64,000 nt of DNA from Tetrahymena thermophila SB210 (Eukaryota > Ciliophora > Oligohymenophorea > Hymenostomatida > Tetrahymenidae). Location: contig NW_002476301.1 in assembly GCF_000189635.1 (NCBI RefSeq), positions 456,944-520,943 of the forward strand, in the 5' to 3' direction. Positions 30,991-43,872 of the stretch are shown here, piece by piece. The notes beneath the pieces were generated by a model, which was not told where the DNA came from, did no database searches, and saw only the letters and a list, made by a program, of their open reading frames with translations. Both the position numbers and the translations under genes were made by a program. The first letter of the stretch is position 1; each line of letters starts with the position of its first letter.

Positions 30991-32650
30991 AAGAAAACAA
31001 GAAACTAAGTTGACTTTAAAAATGGAGAGAAATAAAAGAAAATATCTTAATAGTTCTTATAAAAAATTTAATTTTTAACTATAATTTTTTAATTCTTTTT
31101 CAATTTAGAATATTCTAAAGATACTTTAATAAATGTTTTAAGTAAATATTTCTTACTAAAATAATGAGCACTATAAATTTCATTGATGATAGCATAGATA
31201 GCTGAGAAGACGTTATAATAAATTAATGATTTTTACTTTTCTTTTGATAAAAATGTTTAAATTTTGCTTGAATCTAGCCTTTTAGTCCATTTTTACTATT
31301 TTATATCTAGAAGCAAAAAAAAATGCTCAAAAGTTAAGTTGCTTAATATAAATAGAAAAGTAGCTCTGAATTATTTATATAGTATTCAAAATAATATACT
31401 GCGACTTATTTGATTATATAAAAACAGATGTGACAAATTATCATAAAAGTTGAAGTAACAAAAATATTTGAAGTAATCATAATTTGTCATTCTTTGAAAA
31501 CTTATCAAAAAAATATCGCATCATATAAAATAAGAAACCTATTTGATAATATCTTTTTGATATAAATTGCAATCAGAAATTTACTAAGGACGTACTTAGG
31601 ATTTGTCTCAAATTTATAAAGTAAAGATGTTTTGCAAATCTTGGTGATGAGGGTCTCTTTACAAAAACATTTTAATATTAAAATAAAATATATTTAGAAA
31701 CAATAGGTTTAAGTAAGGTTTGATAGGGCAAATGAAATATTCTAGTATAAAAAAATTATAAAATAGGTCTAGCATCGAAGATATAGCAAGTATACTGCTT
31801 TCTTTTTTTAGATTTAGTATATTTTTGCTGATGCGTCTTACTATTTCTGGAAATTAATCAAGATTTTAATTTTGATCAATTAGTTTATTTAAAAATGGAT
31901 CTTTAATTCAATCAGAAAATAAAAAATATAATAGGGCAAACTAGATACCCAAGCAGTCAAGATAGCATCATTAGAATCTAAAGTGTAAATTTTATCAAAT
32001 TATCATTGAAATAATGATATACTATATGATTAAGGTCGATATTTTAGGAAAAAGCATATAGTAAGGACAGTTAGTAATAGTTTTAAATACAAGGCAATTA
32101 TGAAATATGAAGAAATGTTTGCAATAAATTTCAGCAAAAAAACATGAGTAAAAAGTTGTTAAAAACATTTTCTAATAGATGAAATATGAATAAATAAAAT
32201 TATTTACTTACCTGCAGTGGAATTTAATCTGTTAATAGACTAAATTTGAATTTTAGAATGAGATATTATTTTGCTTTCTACTAAGCAAGCAATAGTAGAG
32301 ATACTGTTTTAATAGTTAATAGGATAGAGTAGGCTTGAAGTAAAACCAATAAATTTAAATAACAATCTAATTTATAAAAATGATATGCTTAACATTTATT
32401 TGCTACTTGGAATATGATTGCACATTGATACACAGCTGTGTGAGCTCTTATGGTTCAAATAAAAGCAGAAAGATATATCAAGGATAAGACGGTTTTAAGT
32501 AAGTAGGTAGACCAAACATCATTCTTGTATCATAATAGTGCGATATTGGTCTCTGATATGAATATCCTTCATTGAAATATAAACATTAGTGCGATTAATA
32601 GAGTTGCTTACGATATTTATTGTGACGCAATATTTCTCTCTATAAATAAA
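30991..32650. other. Higher-complexity region with ambiguous open frames
   Basis: This stretch upstream of the aldolase gene is less AT-rich and more varied than surrounding spacer. Open frames of 80-165 codons exist on both strands: plus at ~31180-31420, minus at ~32010-31510. None has a clear start, splice pattern or recognisable domain. A 13-base imperfect inverted repeat (31431-31443 with 31477-31489) could form a hairpin. It may hold an unrecognised multi-exon gene, a decayed gene, or the extended aldolase promoter. I cannot decide. Confidence 0.35.
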
Positions 32651-32761
32651 GTGATGATCTTATTAATTTTAAAATAAAAAAATTAATAAAAAAATTATCA
32701 ATATCTCAAAACTACCTCTTAGGTAAAACACAAAAACCAAACACACTCTCTTTGCATTAAA

Positions 32762-34373
32762 ATGACTGACTTCAGAAAGGAATTAGCTGAAACAGCTTCC
32801 AAGTTAGCTACTCCTGGAAAGGGTATTTTGGCTGCTGATGAATCCACTGGTACCATTGGCAAGAAGTTCGCTTCCATCAACGTTGAAAACACCGAAGAAA
32901 ACAGAAGAGCTTACAGAGAATTGCTTTTCACCACTGAACACTTAGAAAACTACATTTCTGGTGTTATCCTCTACTCAGAAACTGCTAAGCAATCTGCTAA
33001 GTGTGGAACCAAGTTCATTGAACTCCTCAAGAAGAAGGGTATCGTCTCTGGTATCAAGGTTGACCAAGGTTTGAAGGTTCTCCCTGGCACCAACGACGAA
33101 ACTGCTACCATGGGTTTGGACACTCTTGATGCTATGGCCAAGGAATACTATGGTCTTGGTTGCAGATTCGCTAAGTGGAGAGCTGTTCTCAAGATTTCCA
33201 CCACCGATGGTTGCCCCTCTGAATAAGCTATCTAAGAAAATGCTTGGGGTTTGGCTAGATACGGTACTATTTGCCAAGCTAACGGTTTGGTTCCCATTAT
33301 TGAACCTGAAATCTTGATTGATGGTCCCCACTCCATTGAAGTCTCACAAAAGGTCACTGAAAGAGTCTTAGCTTCCGTCGTCAAGGCTCTCTAAGAAAAC
33401 AACATCTTCTGGGAAGGTTGCCTCCTTAAGCCTAACATGGTTACCCCTGGCTCTACCAGTGGTGTTAAGGCTACTGCCTCTGAAATTGCCATCCGTACCG
33501 TTACTGCTCTTTCCAGAACTATTCCTCCTGCTTTGGTTGGTGTTTTCGTAAGAAATTATAGAATTAACTTTAAAATTCCTATTCTTATAAACAATTTTTT
33601 TTTATTTGAAGTGTCATTTAGAAATAAGTAGTTAAGTTTTATCCTTATATCGTTTAATAAAATTTTTAATTATGCCCATTCAAAAAGGCAGGCAAACAAA
33701 CAAACAAAAAAACAAATAAAAAATTTTTTTATGAATTATGATCTGAAAATTTTTTGAAATGAAGATTATAAATAAATCAATAGGATTTAAAAAAACAAAT
33801 TAATAAGAAGAAAAAAATACATAGATAGGTATCTTTTTTGGTTCTGTCAAGATATTAAAAAACTTAATAGAATTTAAAAGTTTAAGATTCCCCTTAGCAA
33901 AAAAGAGGATAATATAGCTAAATCACACTGATATTTATTAATTTATTAGCAAAGTTAAACAAATTATATTATTGATAATATCTCAAAAATTAATAAGCTT
34001 CAAACTTATTTTTTTGACCTTCAATAAAAAAAATCAAATCAAATTAAAATTCTATAAAACACTGATTAATTTTATTTAAAATAAATAGTTCTTATCTGGT
34101 GGTCAATCTGAAGAAGAAGCTTCCGTCAACTTGAATGCCATGAACAGACTTGAAGGTATTAGAAGACCTTGGTTCCTTTCCTTCTCTTACGGTAGAGCTC
34201 TCTAAAACACCGCAGTCAAGACCTGGGCTGGTAAGGCTGAAAACCTTGCTGCTGCTCAAGCTGCCCTCTTAGTTAGAGCTAAGGCCAACGGTGAAGCTCA
34301 ATTGGGCAAGTACTAAGGTACTGATGACCAATCTGCCAAGGAATCCTTATTCGTTGACAACTATAAATATTGA
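32762..34373 (+). CDS. Fructose-bisphosphate aldolase, class I
   Basis: Cleaves fructose-1,6-bisphosphate to glyceraldehyde-3-phosphate and DHAP in glycolysis. Two exons (32762-33547, 34089-34373) are joined across a 541-base intron and give 356 residues, normal for the class I family. Visible signatures are [18 protein letters not shown] near the N-terminus, the substrate-binding region around [22 protein letters not shown], and the Schiff-base lysine region [11 protein letters not shown]. Exon 2 opens with [12 protein letters not shown] and has the phosphate-binding [10 protein letters not shown]. The C-terminus ends ...DNYKY with the functional terminal Tyr. Codon use is strongly biased toward C-ending and AAG/AGA codons, as in highly expressed Tetrahymena genes, and unlike the spacer around it. 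Confidence 0.97.
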
Positions 34374-34794
34374 AATATCTTATAATTATTTTCCCATTTT
34401 AAAAAACAATAATAAACTATTCATTAATCAAAAAAAGTATGTTTTATTTCTCAAAAAGCTTTATATTGTATTGAACCTTATTAACTTTTAGAGAAATCAT
34501 GTCATCTTCCAAAATTTATTTATTTATTAATTTATTTATTTATGATGATGTCTTATAAGAATTTATTTATTTATTTAACTATTTTTTTTTTAGTAAAGAT
34601 CTTTAGACTTTAAAATTAATTAGTGAAAATAAAAAATCTAGCTGGCTTTTAGCTTGTTAATTAGTTAGAATAATCTTTTTGTTGAAAAACGAATTTAATT
34701 GCTATCATAAAAATTTTATTTTACTTCTAGAATCTTCAAATTCATTTATTTTTGATAGAATTAATTTCAAAATAATACAAAAAGGGACTTAACT
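34374..34794. other. Short intergenic region with TTTA repeats
   Basis: Contains runs of TTTATTTATTTA around 34519-34535 and 34561-34573. It separates aldolase from the alpha/beta hydrolase on the same strand. Confidence 0.6.
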
Positions 34795-35457
34795 ATGTAA
34801 AAATAAGTGAAAATACCTATTAAATTAATGTTTCTCCATGGTTTGGAGGGTGAAATGCTCAAATTAAAACAAAAATATCTTGAAAAAAACTTTGAAAAAT
34901 GTGTTACTCCTTACATGAAAATCTCAAGATGGAATATACTTTAATAAAATAGTTTTCCAAGAGTATTAATTAGAAATAAGTTTAATCTATAGAATGCAGG
35001 ATATGAATGTATTTAAAATTGTATGAATATTTAAATAAATGGCTTAAATGAGAGTAATCCTGATGCTTTAGTAGGTATAAGCTGGGGTGGAGGTATAGGT
35101 TTACTTCTTTTATCACAAGGATATTGGTAAGGGCCAACTGTTTTGATGGCTCCTGCTATAACTCGTTTTCTTGATGTTGTGGGAGAACGAGATTATAAGA
35201 TATAAGATATATTTGATAAAATAAATAAATAAAACTTAGGTCGAAAGCTTCTTATTGTGCATGGAGACAAAGATTTTACTATACCTTACACAAAATCAGT
35301 AGAAATCGTGAATAAAATTTAAGGTTCACAGCTATTAACTATTCCAAATGGAAGTCATTATTTAAATAATATACACTCACCTCCAATAGAATTAAAATAA
35401 ATAATTTATGACCACTATATAAAATGTAAAACACAAGAAAATATTTAAAATCAATGA
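34795..35457 (+). CDS. Alpha/beta hydrolase
   Basis: Single exon of 221 codons (220 residues). It carries the alpha/beta-hydrolase hallmarks. The oxyanion-side FLHGLEGE is near residue 14. The nucleophile elbow GISWGGG has Ser at about 96. The acid region is VHGDKDFTIP and the catalytic His is in NGSHYL. Spacing fits small dienelactone-hydrolase/YqiA-like or acyl-thioesterase relatives. No lid domain or signal peptide is present, so it is probably cytosolic. The start ATG is followed by two TAA (Gln) codons within four residues; the next in-frame Met is at residue 12, just before the conserved HG motif, so the upstream start is preferred. Substrate unknown. Confidence 0.85.
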
Positions 35458-36011
35458 AATTTAAATATATTCTGTCAAAAAAATTCTAAATGAAAAATAA
35501 TATCTATTTTAATGTAAAAATATTCATTAAAAAAGAAAAATAAATATATTTTTTGTTTTTTTCAACAACAAATAATGCTTCAACTAACTTAATAATAAAC
35601 CAAACAGGGTCTAAATTGACAAAGCAATAATTATGTTGATAATTATTAAGTAATTTTAAAAATAACATTTAATGAACATAGAATAACAAAAATAATAATA
35701 ATAAATATTTTGAATTTAATAAGATTTAATTTTACTGAATTGTTTTTGCATACATTTATAGAGCTTTATTTAATTAAAAATTAAAACTTTTTTCAATTAT
35801 TTGAAATAAAAAATAAAAGTACAATTTAAAAAAAATTAAAAAATATTGATTGTAATATCAACAAATAAATCTTATTAATTTTTATAAAAATTTAAATTGT
35901 AGCTCGTATCTTGCTAAGATAAAAATACTACAGAAAGGAATTTACAAATTATAATAAATCTACAATCTTACTATTCTCTTTTAATTTATAAATATATAAT
36001 ATATATCAATT
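35458..36011. other. Convergent intergenic region
   Basis: 3' ends of the hydrolase (+) and proteasome (-) genes face each other across this AT-rich spacer. Nothing else seen. Confidence 0.6.
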
Positions 36012-37509
36012 TCAAGCAGAATCTTCAGCTTCAATCATAGCTTCAGCTTGAACTTGGGCAGAGTCCTATTTTTAAATAAATATTTAATTAACATATGATT
36101 TTTATTTTTATTATCCTAAATATATGAATTAGAGTTTTTTTTTAATCTGAAAAAATTGTAGATTATTACTCTAATATCGTTTGGAACATGGCAATGAACA
36201 TAGTTATTCTTTTCAGTGATCCAACTTACTTCATATTGATAAATACCTTCATTGGCTTCTTTACGTGCCTTATTTAAACTAATTTTATAATATTTAATTT
36301 TTATAATTACTCTTTTCTTTTTAAATATTTATTATTTATTTTACGCTAATATAACATAGGGAAGGGCTTCTTCACAAGTTAAATCTCTAAAATTTCTTCT
36401 ACCGAAATGGGCCATAACTTCTTGTTTACCTTATCCTTAAGCACAAGCATAATAACCCTTTGTTTTATTTTAATAGATAAATAACTCTAGATTTATAAAA
36501 AATATTATTTTTTTTTTACTAAGCAGTAACCAGCGTTATCAGATTGATGTAATTGAAGACCATCAATAGGATCATATGATGAAATAATAACAGAGCAACC
36601 AAAAGGTCTGTAGGCTCCGTATAAAGTGTGAGCATGAAGATATTATCCTGTTCTTTCAGACAAAATCTGTTTTCATAAGAAATTATTATTAGAATTTATA
36701 TTTATATGAAAAAGCTTTCGATATATTATAATAAGCTATTTAAACAAAGCTTTTCAAGCTTTAATTTCAATTTAAAAAGTTATTTACTCTTCCTGAAATT
36801 GGCATAGAAAAATATTTTTCGTATTCCTAAGCTTCTTTTCTAGCTCTATGGACTACATTTCTACCATCTGGAATTCTACCACCAACAATCTTATATTATT
36901 TAAAATATAAAAAGTAAATAAAAAGATAATCCAAAGTATGGAATTTCTAAGTTGATAATCAGATCAATTTCATCAACAAATTTTATCTAAAATAAGTTGA
37001 TTAAATGATTGAATAAAAACAAAAACAGTTTTGCTTTATTTGAATATTGAGTAGTAATCTAAATAATTACCATTCCGATATTTTTTTAAATATTATAAAT
37101 TCTTCTGTCAGAGTCTTCAACCATAAGTTTAGTTTATAATTTCTTTTCAGCACCTAAAATAACACCATCCTTACATCTTACACCTAAAATAGTTCTTTTT
37201 AAATGAAATCATTAGATTTTAAAGAAATAAAATGTTTTAAAAAATATTTTCATCAAATTATTTATTGATTTAGAATGCTCAATTGATATAATAATTGCTA
37301 TCAAAAATAACTATTTTTATTTTAATAATGATAAAAAATTTAATTACTCGCTATCGCTGACTGCTTTTTGTGCATACTCTACTTACTTAATATAGCCGTC
37401 TTGAGTGAAAGTTGTGACTGATAAATCGTTCTAAGTTTTATTTGGTTTATTTTTAAAATATATACATATTAACTATTTAATTTCGTTATTTATGTATGTC
37501 TCCTATCAT
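36012..37509 (-). CDS. 20S proteasome alpha subunit, best match alpha7 (PSMA3 type)
   Basis: Part of the outer heptameric ring of the 20S proteasome. Seven exons are clear: 37348-37430, 37071-37194, 36788-36889, 36520-36666, 36345-36457, 36170-36278 and 36012-36065. A tentative first exon is 37474-37509. The total is 255 residues, the size of human PSMA3. The N-terminal signature is DLSVTTFTQDGYIKQVEYAQ. Alpha7-like features are GVRCKDGVILGAEK, HAHTLYGAYRPFGCSVI and YYACAQGQGK. The C-terminus is a charged tail ending EAEDSA. The subtype call is from these segments and could be wrong. The first exon is uncertain because its frame gives an unusual N-terminus rather than the expected xGTGYD. It is divergently oriented from the calpain gene. 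Confidence 0.87.
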
Positions 37510-38852
37510 CAAACCAAATTATATTTCTAATGTGTGGCATTAAGGAAATATAATATAAGTATTGAATCAAATAATAAGGAGACATTTAGATAATCTGAGT
37601 AGGTAAGTAATTAATTTATTTTACCATTTGCTTGCTTCAGATATGTTAATTTGTATATTTTAGATTGCTATTTTATATTTGCTATGAAAAATAATGGAAA
37701 TAAGTTCTTTGAATTTTTATTCCTTGTTTATTTTTATTAATTAAAAAGTATATATTATTTAGGAGAATCTTTTTTTAAATTTTTTTTTTATTTAGATTTT
37801 AGATTAATAAATAAACAAATAAGAAAGAAGAGGAAGGAAGAAGCAGTATGCTCTCATATAAGATCAGAAAGATTCCAAAACGTGATCATTCATTCATGAT
37901 TAACTGCAACTAATATCTTATCTCTATTCATAATTTAATTATAAATTTGCAAATTTTGATTCATTTATTCTATCAATATATATATTTTTTCTAATAGTCA
38001 ATTAATAAATAAATAAATATCTAAATCAAAGCTATAAAAATTAAATATATTTTATTGTAAGTAATTATTTAATCAAAATAAAATTAATTTAAATTAATTA
38101 ATTAATAAATTCAAATCAAATTTAATTAAATCTCACTGACTAAAATATATTATCTTTTTTTCACATCCAAATTTATTTATTTCATTTTTTAAATCAAAAA
38201 TTATGCTTTTGATCAAATTTTCCTTTTTTATATACTGAAAATAAATATTTTAAATTATTTTAAAACTTTTATGAATAAAAAAATAATTTTAAACATAAAA
38301 TTTTTCAAATAAATTTTTATTTTACTCATTTTAAAATATATTTAAGTTTCTACATTTTAGGAATTTTAGTTAATCTAAAATATCTTCTAAATATACACAA
38401 TGCCTAATTATTAAGCTTTTATTCCAAATTAATTTTACAATAGATATTGACCATGATAATAAACTTGAGAGTTATTTATACAATATAGAAACTGTACTTT
38501 TTATTATTTTATGCATATGTTTAGTTTTTTTTTGGTTAATAAAATAAATATTTTTATTAAATTTTTTATTTGGATTTAGAAGATATATTTTTTTGGGATG
38601 CTATTTGTTTTTGCATATTAGTAGAGGATGGTCATTAATGTTCGCTTATGTATATGAATTAATCACCAAATAGTAGAATAGCTGTTTAGGGATTATTTTA
38701 TTTTGATAGCAATATAACTAACAAAGTTTTTTTTGAAAAATTAAAAAAATAACTAATATTTTTATATTGTCCTTAAATTAATAATTTATTATTAAAAAGT
38801 AAAACTCTGCAATTTCATTAAAATATTAAACAATTAGAAATAGTAAGAGAAT
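37510..38852. other. Divergent promoter region
   Basis: Lies between the proteasome (-) and calpain-like (+) genes, so it should hold both promoters. It has an A/G-rich patch near 37820-37845. No gene seen. Confidence 0.5.
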
Positions 38853-41800
38853 ATGTCAGATAGCGAATCAAACGGTAAATATCAATTAATAATTATTTAG
38901 CTGAAAATTTACATAATATAGCTCTTACTATTTGTGATGCACAAAATTTAATTTTGCTCCATTTTGAAGAATTTTAAGTTAAAAAAATCAAAAATAATAA
39001 ATTATCTTTGATACAAGTTTATTTATAATCATTTAACATATTGTTAAAATTATAAAATAAATATTTGCAAATATATGAAATATCTTAATAAAGTTAAGGC
39101 TCTAAGTTTGAAAATGTTATGGAAAAAATGTTTTAATTAATTGATTGATTGAATATTTTAAGGTGTTAGTTTATAATTCAATATTTTATTCATAATATAA
39201 AAGCATCAAGTGATGATTCAAGGTCACAAGGAGATAATGGCAGTGATTAACAATAAAGAGAAATAGAAGATCAAAATAATTTAAATTAATCTGATGAGAA
39301 TGAAGATCAAGGTGAATAATATGAAGAGGAGAAATCAGATGAAATGGGAGAGTATGATGAAGGAGAAAATTCTTAGAAAGATGGAAATAACTTAATGGGA
39401 GATGATAATGAATATAATGAAGATAAAATTGGGGATGATAATATGACCCGCTATCAAGAACTTGAAGCAAATATTCTATAAATGTATGCCGAAACTGGAT
39501 AAAAATGGCAAGATCCAGATTTTCCTCCAGATAATTCATCTCTTTTCAAGGATGTAAATAATATACCTGAATGGGGAAAAGACGTTCGTAAAATTACTTG
39601 GCTGCGTCCACACGAAATTTCTAAAGAAGCAAAGTTTATTCAAGATAAAGATGGAGATGCAAAGTAGGGTGCATTTGGTGAAAGTTGGTTTATTGGAGCA
39701 ATTATTATTATAAGCACTCACGGAGATTTACTAGAAAAGCTCTTTGTTGAAACATCTCATTTTGACTCTGCAGGCTTTGTCACATTTTAATTCTTCAAGA
39801 ATGGTGAGTGGAAATAAGTCATTGTTGATACTCTACTTCCTTATGATCCTGAATCAAAATAAATTCTCTTCACTTACTGTGCTTCTCCCTCTGAATTTTG
39901 GATTCCTTTGATGGAGAAAGCCTATTCTAAACTTCATGGATGCTACGAAAAGATATGTGAAGGATCTATCTTAGAAGGTCTTGTTGATCTAACTGGAGGT
40001 GTTTCAGAAGGATGGACATTAAACGATCCTGACACATCGAAATTAATTGAATCAAATTAATTTTGGTAAACACTAACAAACTATTTCCACTAAAAATTTT
40101 ACCTTGGATGTGTTAACTATGTTGAAGGCAAAGGAACAGTATGAAATTTATTTAAACAAATTTTCTTGATTTTAAGTTATACACTCTAAATAAAAATCAT
40201 AAATTATATTAAAGAAAAATGCAGATACTGGTACTCATGGTATATTAGAAAATCATCATTATGGTATTTGCGATATCAGAGAATTTCCTAGAGAAAATTT
40301 AAAATTGATCAGAATAAGAAACCCTTGGGGTACAGATGGTGGCTGGAACGGTCCTTTCTGTGATGATTCTGAAGAATGGGATAAATATAGTATGTTATAA
40401 AAAATAAATTTAATATATATTTAAAAGTTATATTCACATTTTAATAGGGGAGCTAAGAGATAAATTAAAGCTTGTCTTTAAGTCCAAAAAATCAGATGGA
40501 ACATGGTGGATGAGTTTTCACGATGTAATTTTAAAGTTTACCTTGATTTGTTTTTAACAATATTTTAAAATTAAAGTGGTATCTTCACTTCAATAAGCTC
40601 TATGTTTGCAAGGTTTTCCCTGAAAATTGGGAAGTCTATTCCATAGAATCAAAGTGGTAAGGAAAAACTTAGGTAATTAGTTCGTTATATTTTCATTATT
40701 TTGTACTCATTTAGTAATATGTTTTTTTTTAATAAAGGGTGGTATCTGTCCTCCTAGAATGGAATATGAAGGATAAGAACCTATGCCTGAGTTCCTTTAG
40801 TTAGATACAGATGAAAAGTGGTTTAACAATCCTTAGTTCAGGTAAATTTTTGAAATAAATACTTTTTCTTAAAAAATAATTTAATTCTTAATTTTAAAAT
40901 ATTTTTATTTAGATTAAAAGTTTAAAAAGAGACAAAGTTATATATTAGTTTGATGTTAGAGGATGAAAAACTGAGCAAACATTCATATGTTTAATGTAAT
41001 TTTATCGTTATAGCAAATAAGGATAGAAACAATAGAGTTTGGGAAAGACCTTAGGATAATGATATCATAATTGAAGCTAATCCAAACGGAGTTTTACCTG
41101 CTTAAAGAGAAATCACCTAGTACGTATCACTTAAAAGATTTGAAGGAAAAAATTATGGAAATTACATAATTGTCCCTAATATGATTACAGATAGTAAAAA
41201 AGATGAAAAAAGAACATTTTATTTAAGAATATTTGCATCTGATGCTGTAAAATACATACATATTTTTTTAATTCTAATTATATCAAATATGATTTAACAA
41301 ATATAAAAAAGGTTTCGGTCAATGAAATGCCTGAAACACTTGAAGTTTCTATGGATGGATAGTGGGGAGATTTTAATTCAGGAGGAAAAAGAAAAATTGA
41401 AAATAAAAGTAATGCAAATTGGTGTAGAAATCCTTAATACTTTTTAAATTTAGTTTAGCCAACTAACCTCAAGGTTATAAATTAATTACTTAACAACCAA
41501 AGTATTAAATAATAATTTTTTTTAATTGAATAGATAATTTTAAAGAAAGTTGGCCAAATCAGAAGGACAAGAGGTTTGAAAATCGGTATGACTATTTGTA
41601 GATTTGAAGTTGCTGAAAAGCAAAATACCTAAGGAAAGGGTAAAAAAGAAATCCAAACTTAGTCTAAAGGAAAATAAGCTGGTTCAAGTAATTGATTATT
41701 TAAAAACTGCTTATGATATTATAATACTTGTTTAGTAAACTCTTTTAAATTTTTTTTATTAAATCAGATTTAGCCCGTTTGTTAACTTAAACATAGCAAC

Positions 41801-42730
41801 AATTAGAGCCACCAATTATGGAAAACATAGAAAGAAAGCTTTTTATAGGTTATGCTGAAAAATTTAAAGAGTCTACATACATTAGTGACGAAGTCTGTGC
41901 TTTATATTTTAAATGGAATCCTACTGAAGGTATATTTATATAATTTACTACAAATAAAAAGTTTAAATCAGAAAATAAATTTAAAATTTTTTTAATTAAT
42001 TTGCTTTATTTAATTTGGCTACTTCGTGCATTTTAATTTTTTTGAAAAAATAAAAATCTAGGTCCTTTTATAATAATTCCATCGATGGATCAAGAGGACA
42101 AAAACGCTAATTATAAGCTTACTATTTACTCAAATAATCCTGTATAACTTTAAAGATTGGATGAAAATAAAAATTGTGTATTGATTGGTAAATGGGAGCA
42201 AGATATATCAGATGGAGGCTGCCATTTATATGATGATCCATTTGAAAAAGATATGACAAAAAAAACTTGGACATAAAATCCTAAATTTTTGCTTAACTTT
42301 AAAGAAAATAAACCCACATCGTTTAAAGTAACATTAGCTATTGCTGAGAAAAATTGGAAAGCCAAGACAAAGGTAAAATATTAAACTATTATTTTTATGT
42401 AACTTAAAAGTTTTATATTCTTACTATTATATAAATTTGTGTTTTTTTTACTTAACTAAATTTTGTTTTTATTTAAAATTAAAGAATACAGTAGGTGGTA
42501 TGATTGGTATTTATCTTTTAGAAAAAAGAGAAGGAAAAATTTCTATTGAATAGAGAATAGGTAATATAAACTTTTTGCCTGTTTAGGTTTTAGAAGAAAC
42601 TTATCACCTATCTGAAATAAGTAAAAATGGCTACTATATTATGCCTAGCACATATTAGTCTAAAATATCTGGTTAATTCATACTTTCTGTTACTTCAGAT
42701 AGTGAATTTACATTGCAAGCATTAAAATGA
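38853..42730 (+). CDS. Calpain-like protein lacking the catalytic cysteine
   Basis: Twelve exons are predicted (borders good to a few bases), about 925 residues. The first exon is 22 bases (MSDSESN). Residues ~10-110 are very acidic and Gln-rich. A calpain cysteine-protease core follows, with RPHEISKEAKFI, then GAFGESWFIGA where active calpains have G-x-x-GDCWF. So the catalytic Cys is Ser and the Asp before it is Glu. The rest of the fold is well kept: AGFVTFQFFKNGEWK, SEFWIPLMEKAYSKLHG, TGGVSEGW, the His region NHHYGICDI, and IRIRNPWG with the Asn. Two beta-rich calpain C2-like domains follow (~residues 500-900). It is probably a non-proteolytic scaffold or regulator. I see no EF-hands. Confidence 0.88.
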
Positions 42731-43872
42731 GTTTAATTATCCAAAAATTCATTCTTATTTACATATTATTAAATATTGTAGTTATTTTTTATAATAGTTA
42801 AAACTTAATTTGCATTTAATATTAATTTATCAAGACAGCTTTATCTGCAAATTTCTTAATTAAAAAATCCGTTTTGAAATTGTTTTTATCATCAATTTGT
42901 AAATATTTAAAAAATTTTAGAATACAATATTACTTATCTTTTTTAGAAATCATTTTACTTTAATATTTTGATGATTAATTATTTTTTTCCTTCCATTATT
43001 ACTTGTAAAATTAAAATAGGGAAGGCATGCATTATAGAAAATTAATTAGTTTAAATAATTATATATTATTGGTGAATTTTTTAAATTGAGTTTAGAATAC
43101 TATAAAAATAAACAGAAAATTTATCATAAAAAATATTTTATACTTTTTTTAATATTTTTGTTTATGGTATTTTTATTAAAAAAATGTTAGATTAATATAG
43201 TTTAATTCCCTATGAGTGATATAAAAAATATTGTATAAAAATAGCGGATGGTTCTTATGGATTATTTTGCAATAAAAAATGAGTCTAGTAAGTTAAAAAA
43301 TTTAGCTAGCTAGAGAGTTTAAAATAGTATTGCAGTTTTCCTTTAAATTAATTGCATAAGCATTCAGTAATATTGTAAAAAAATTTTATATAAATAAACT
43401 TAAAAATCTAATAAATGCAATATTTTTGAAATATTAATCGTGCCTTGAATTTATTTTGTCTAAATTCTAAAAAAAAACAATAAAAATGTATTAAGAAAAT
43501 AACTGATTCATTTCTGCTTGCACTTTAAGAATTAATAAACGACAAAATATAAATAAAAAAAATAAGTCAATAGGTGAGATTAAATTCAAGTGACTCGAGA
43601 TGGGATAAGGTGAATAAATTAATAGTTAAACCTTATTGTTATTAAAGAAAAATACAGAGAGATAAGGACTATTGATTGTTTAATAAAAGTTAAATTAGCT
43701 GACAATCAATCAAAACTAGAGAGAGTGCAAGAAATATTAAATAGTTATTAACTTAAAAGAGTTATTAAAATAATAAAAACAAAGAGAGAAAGGTAAATTA
43801 ATAGCAAACAATACATTAAGCTGGAAGAAAAATTGTAGATTGTTGTTAAAATATTGAGAGTTAAAGTCGTTT
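42731..43872. other. AT-rich intergenic region
   Basis: 3' flank of the calpain-like gene and promoter and leader of the cyclase gene. The 3' half is purine-rich (repeated gagagaaag-type stretches at 43560-43870). No gene seen. Confidence 0.5.

Noticed and set aside
32451-32470. ggttcaaat resembling a tRNA box B
   Set aside because: No box A, no acceptor stem and no cloverleaf around it. No tRNA or rRNA gene was found in the window.
32975-33331. Minus-strand 118-codon ORF inside aldolase
   Set aside because: Shadow of a highly expressed gene with biased codons; no independent signals.
33548-34088. Possible gene inside the aldolase intron
   Set aside because: AT-rich filler with typical intron ends; removing it restores the conserved [11 protein letters not shown] segment in frame.
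39186-39721. Minus-strand ORFs rich in His, Leu and Phe
   Set aside because: They are the complement of the acidic, GAT/GAA-rich N-terminus of the calpain-like gene.
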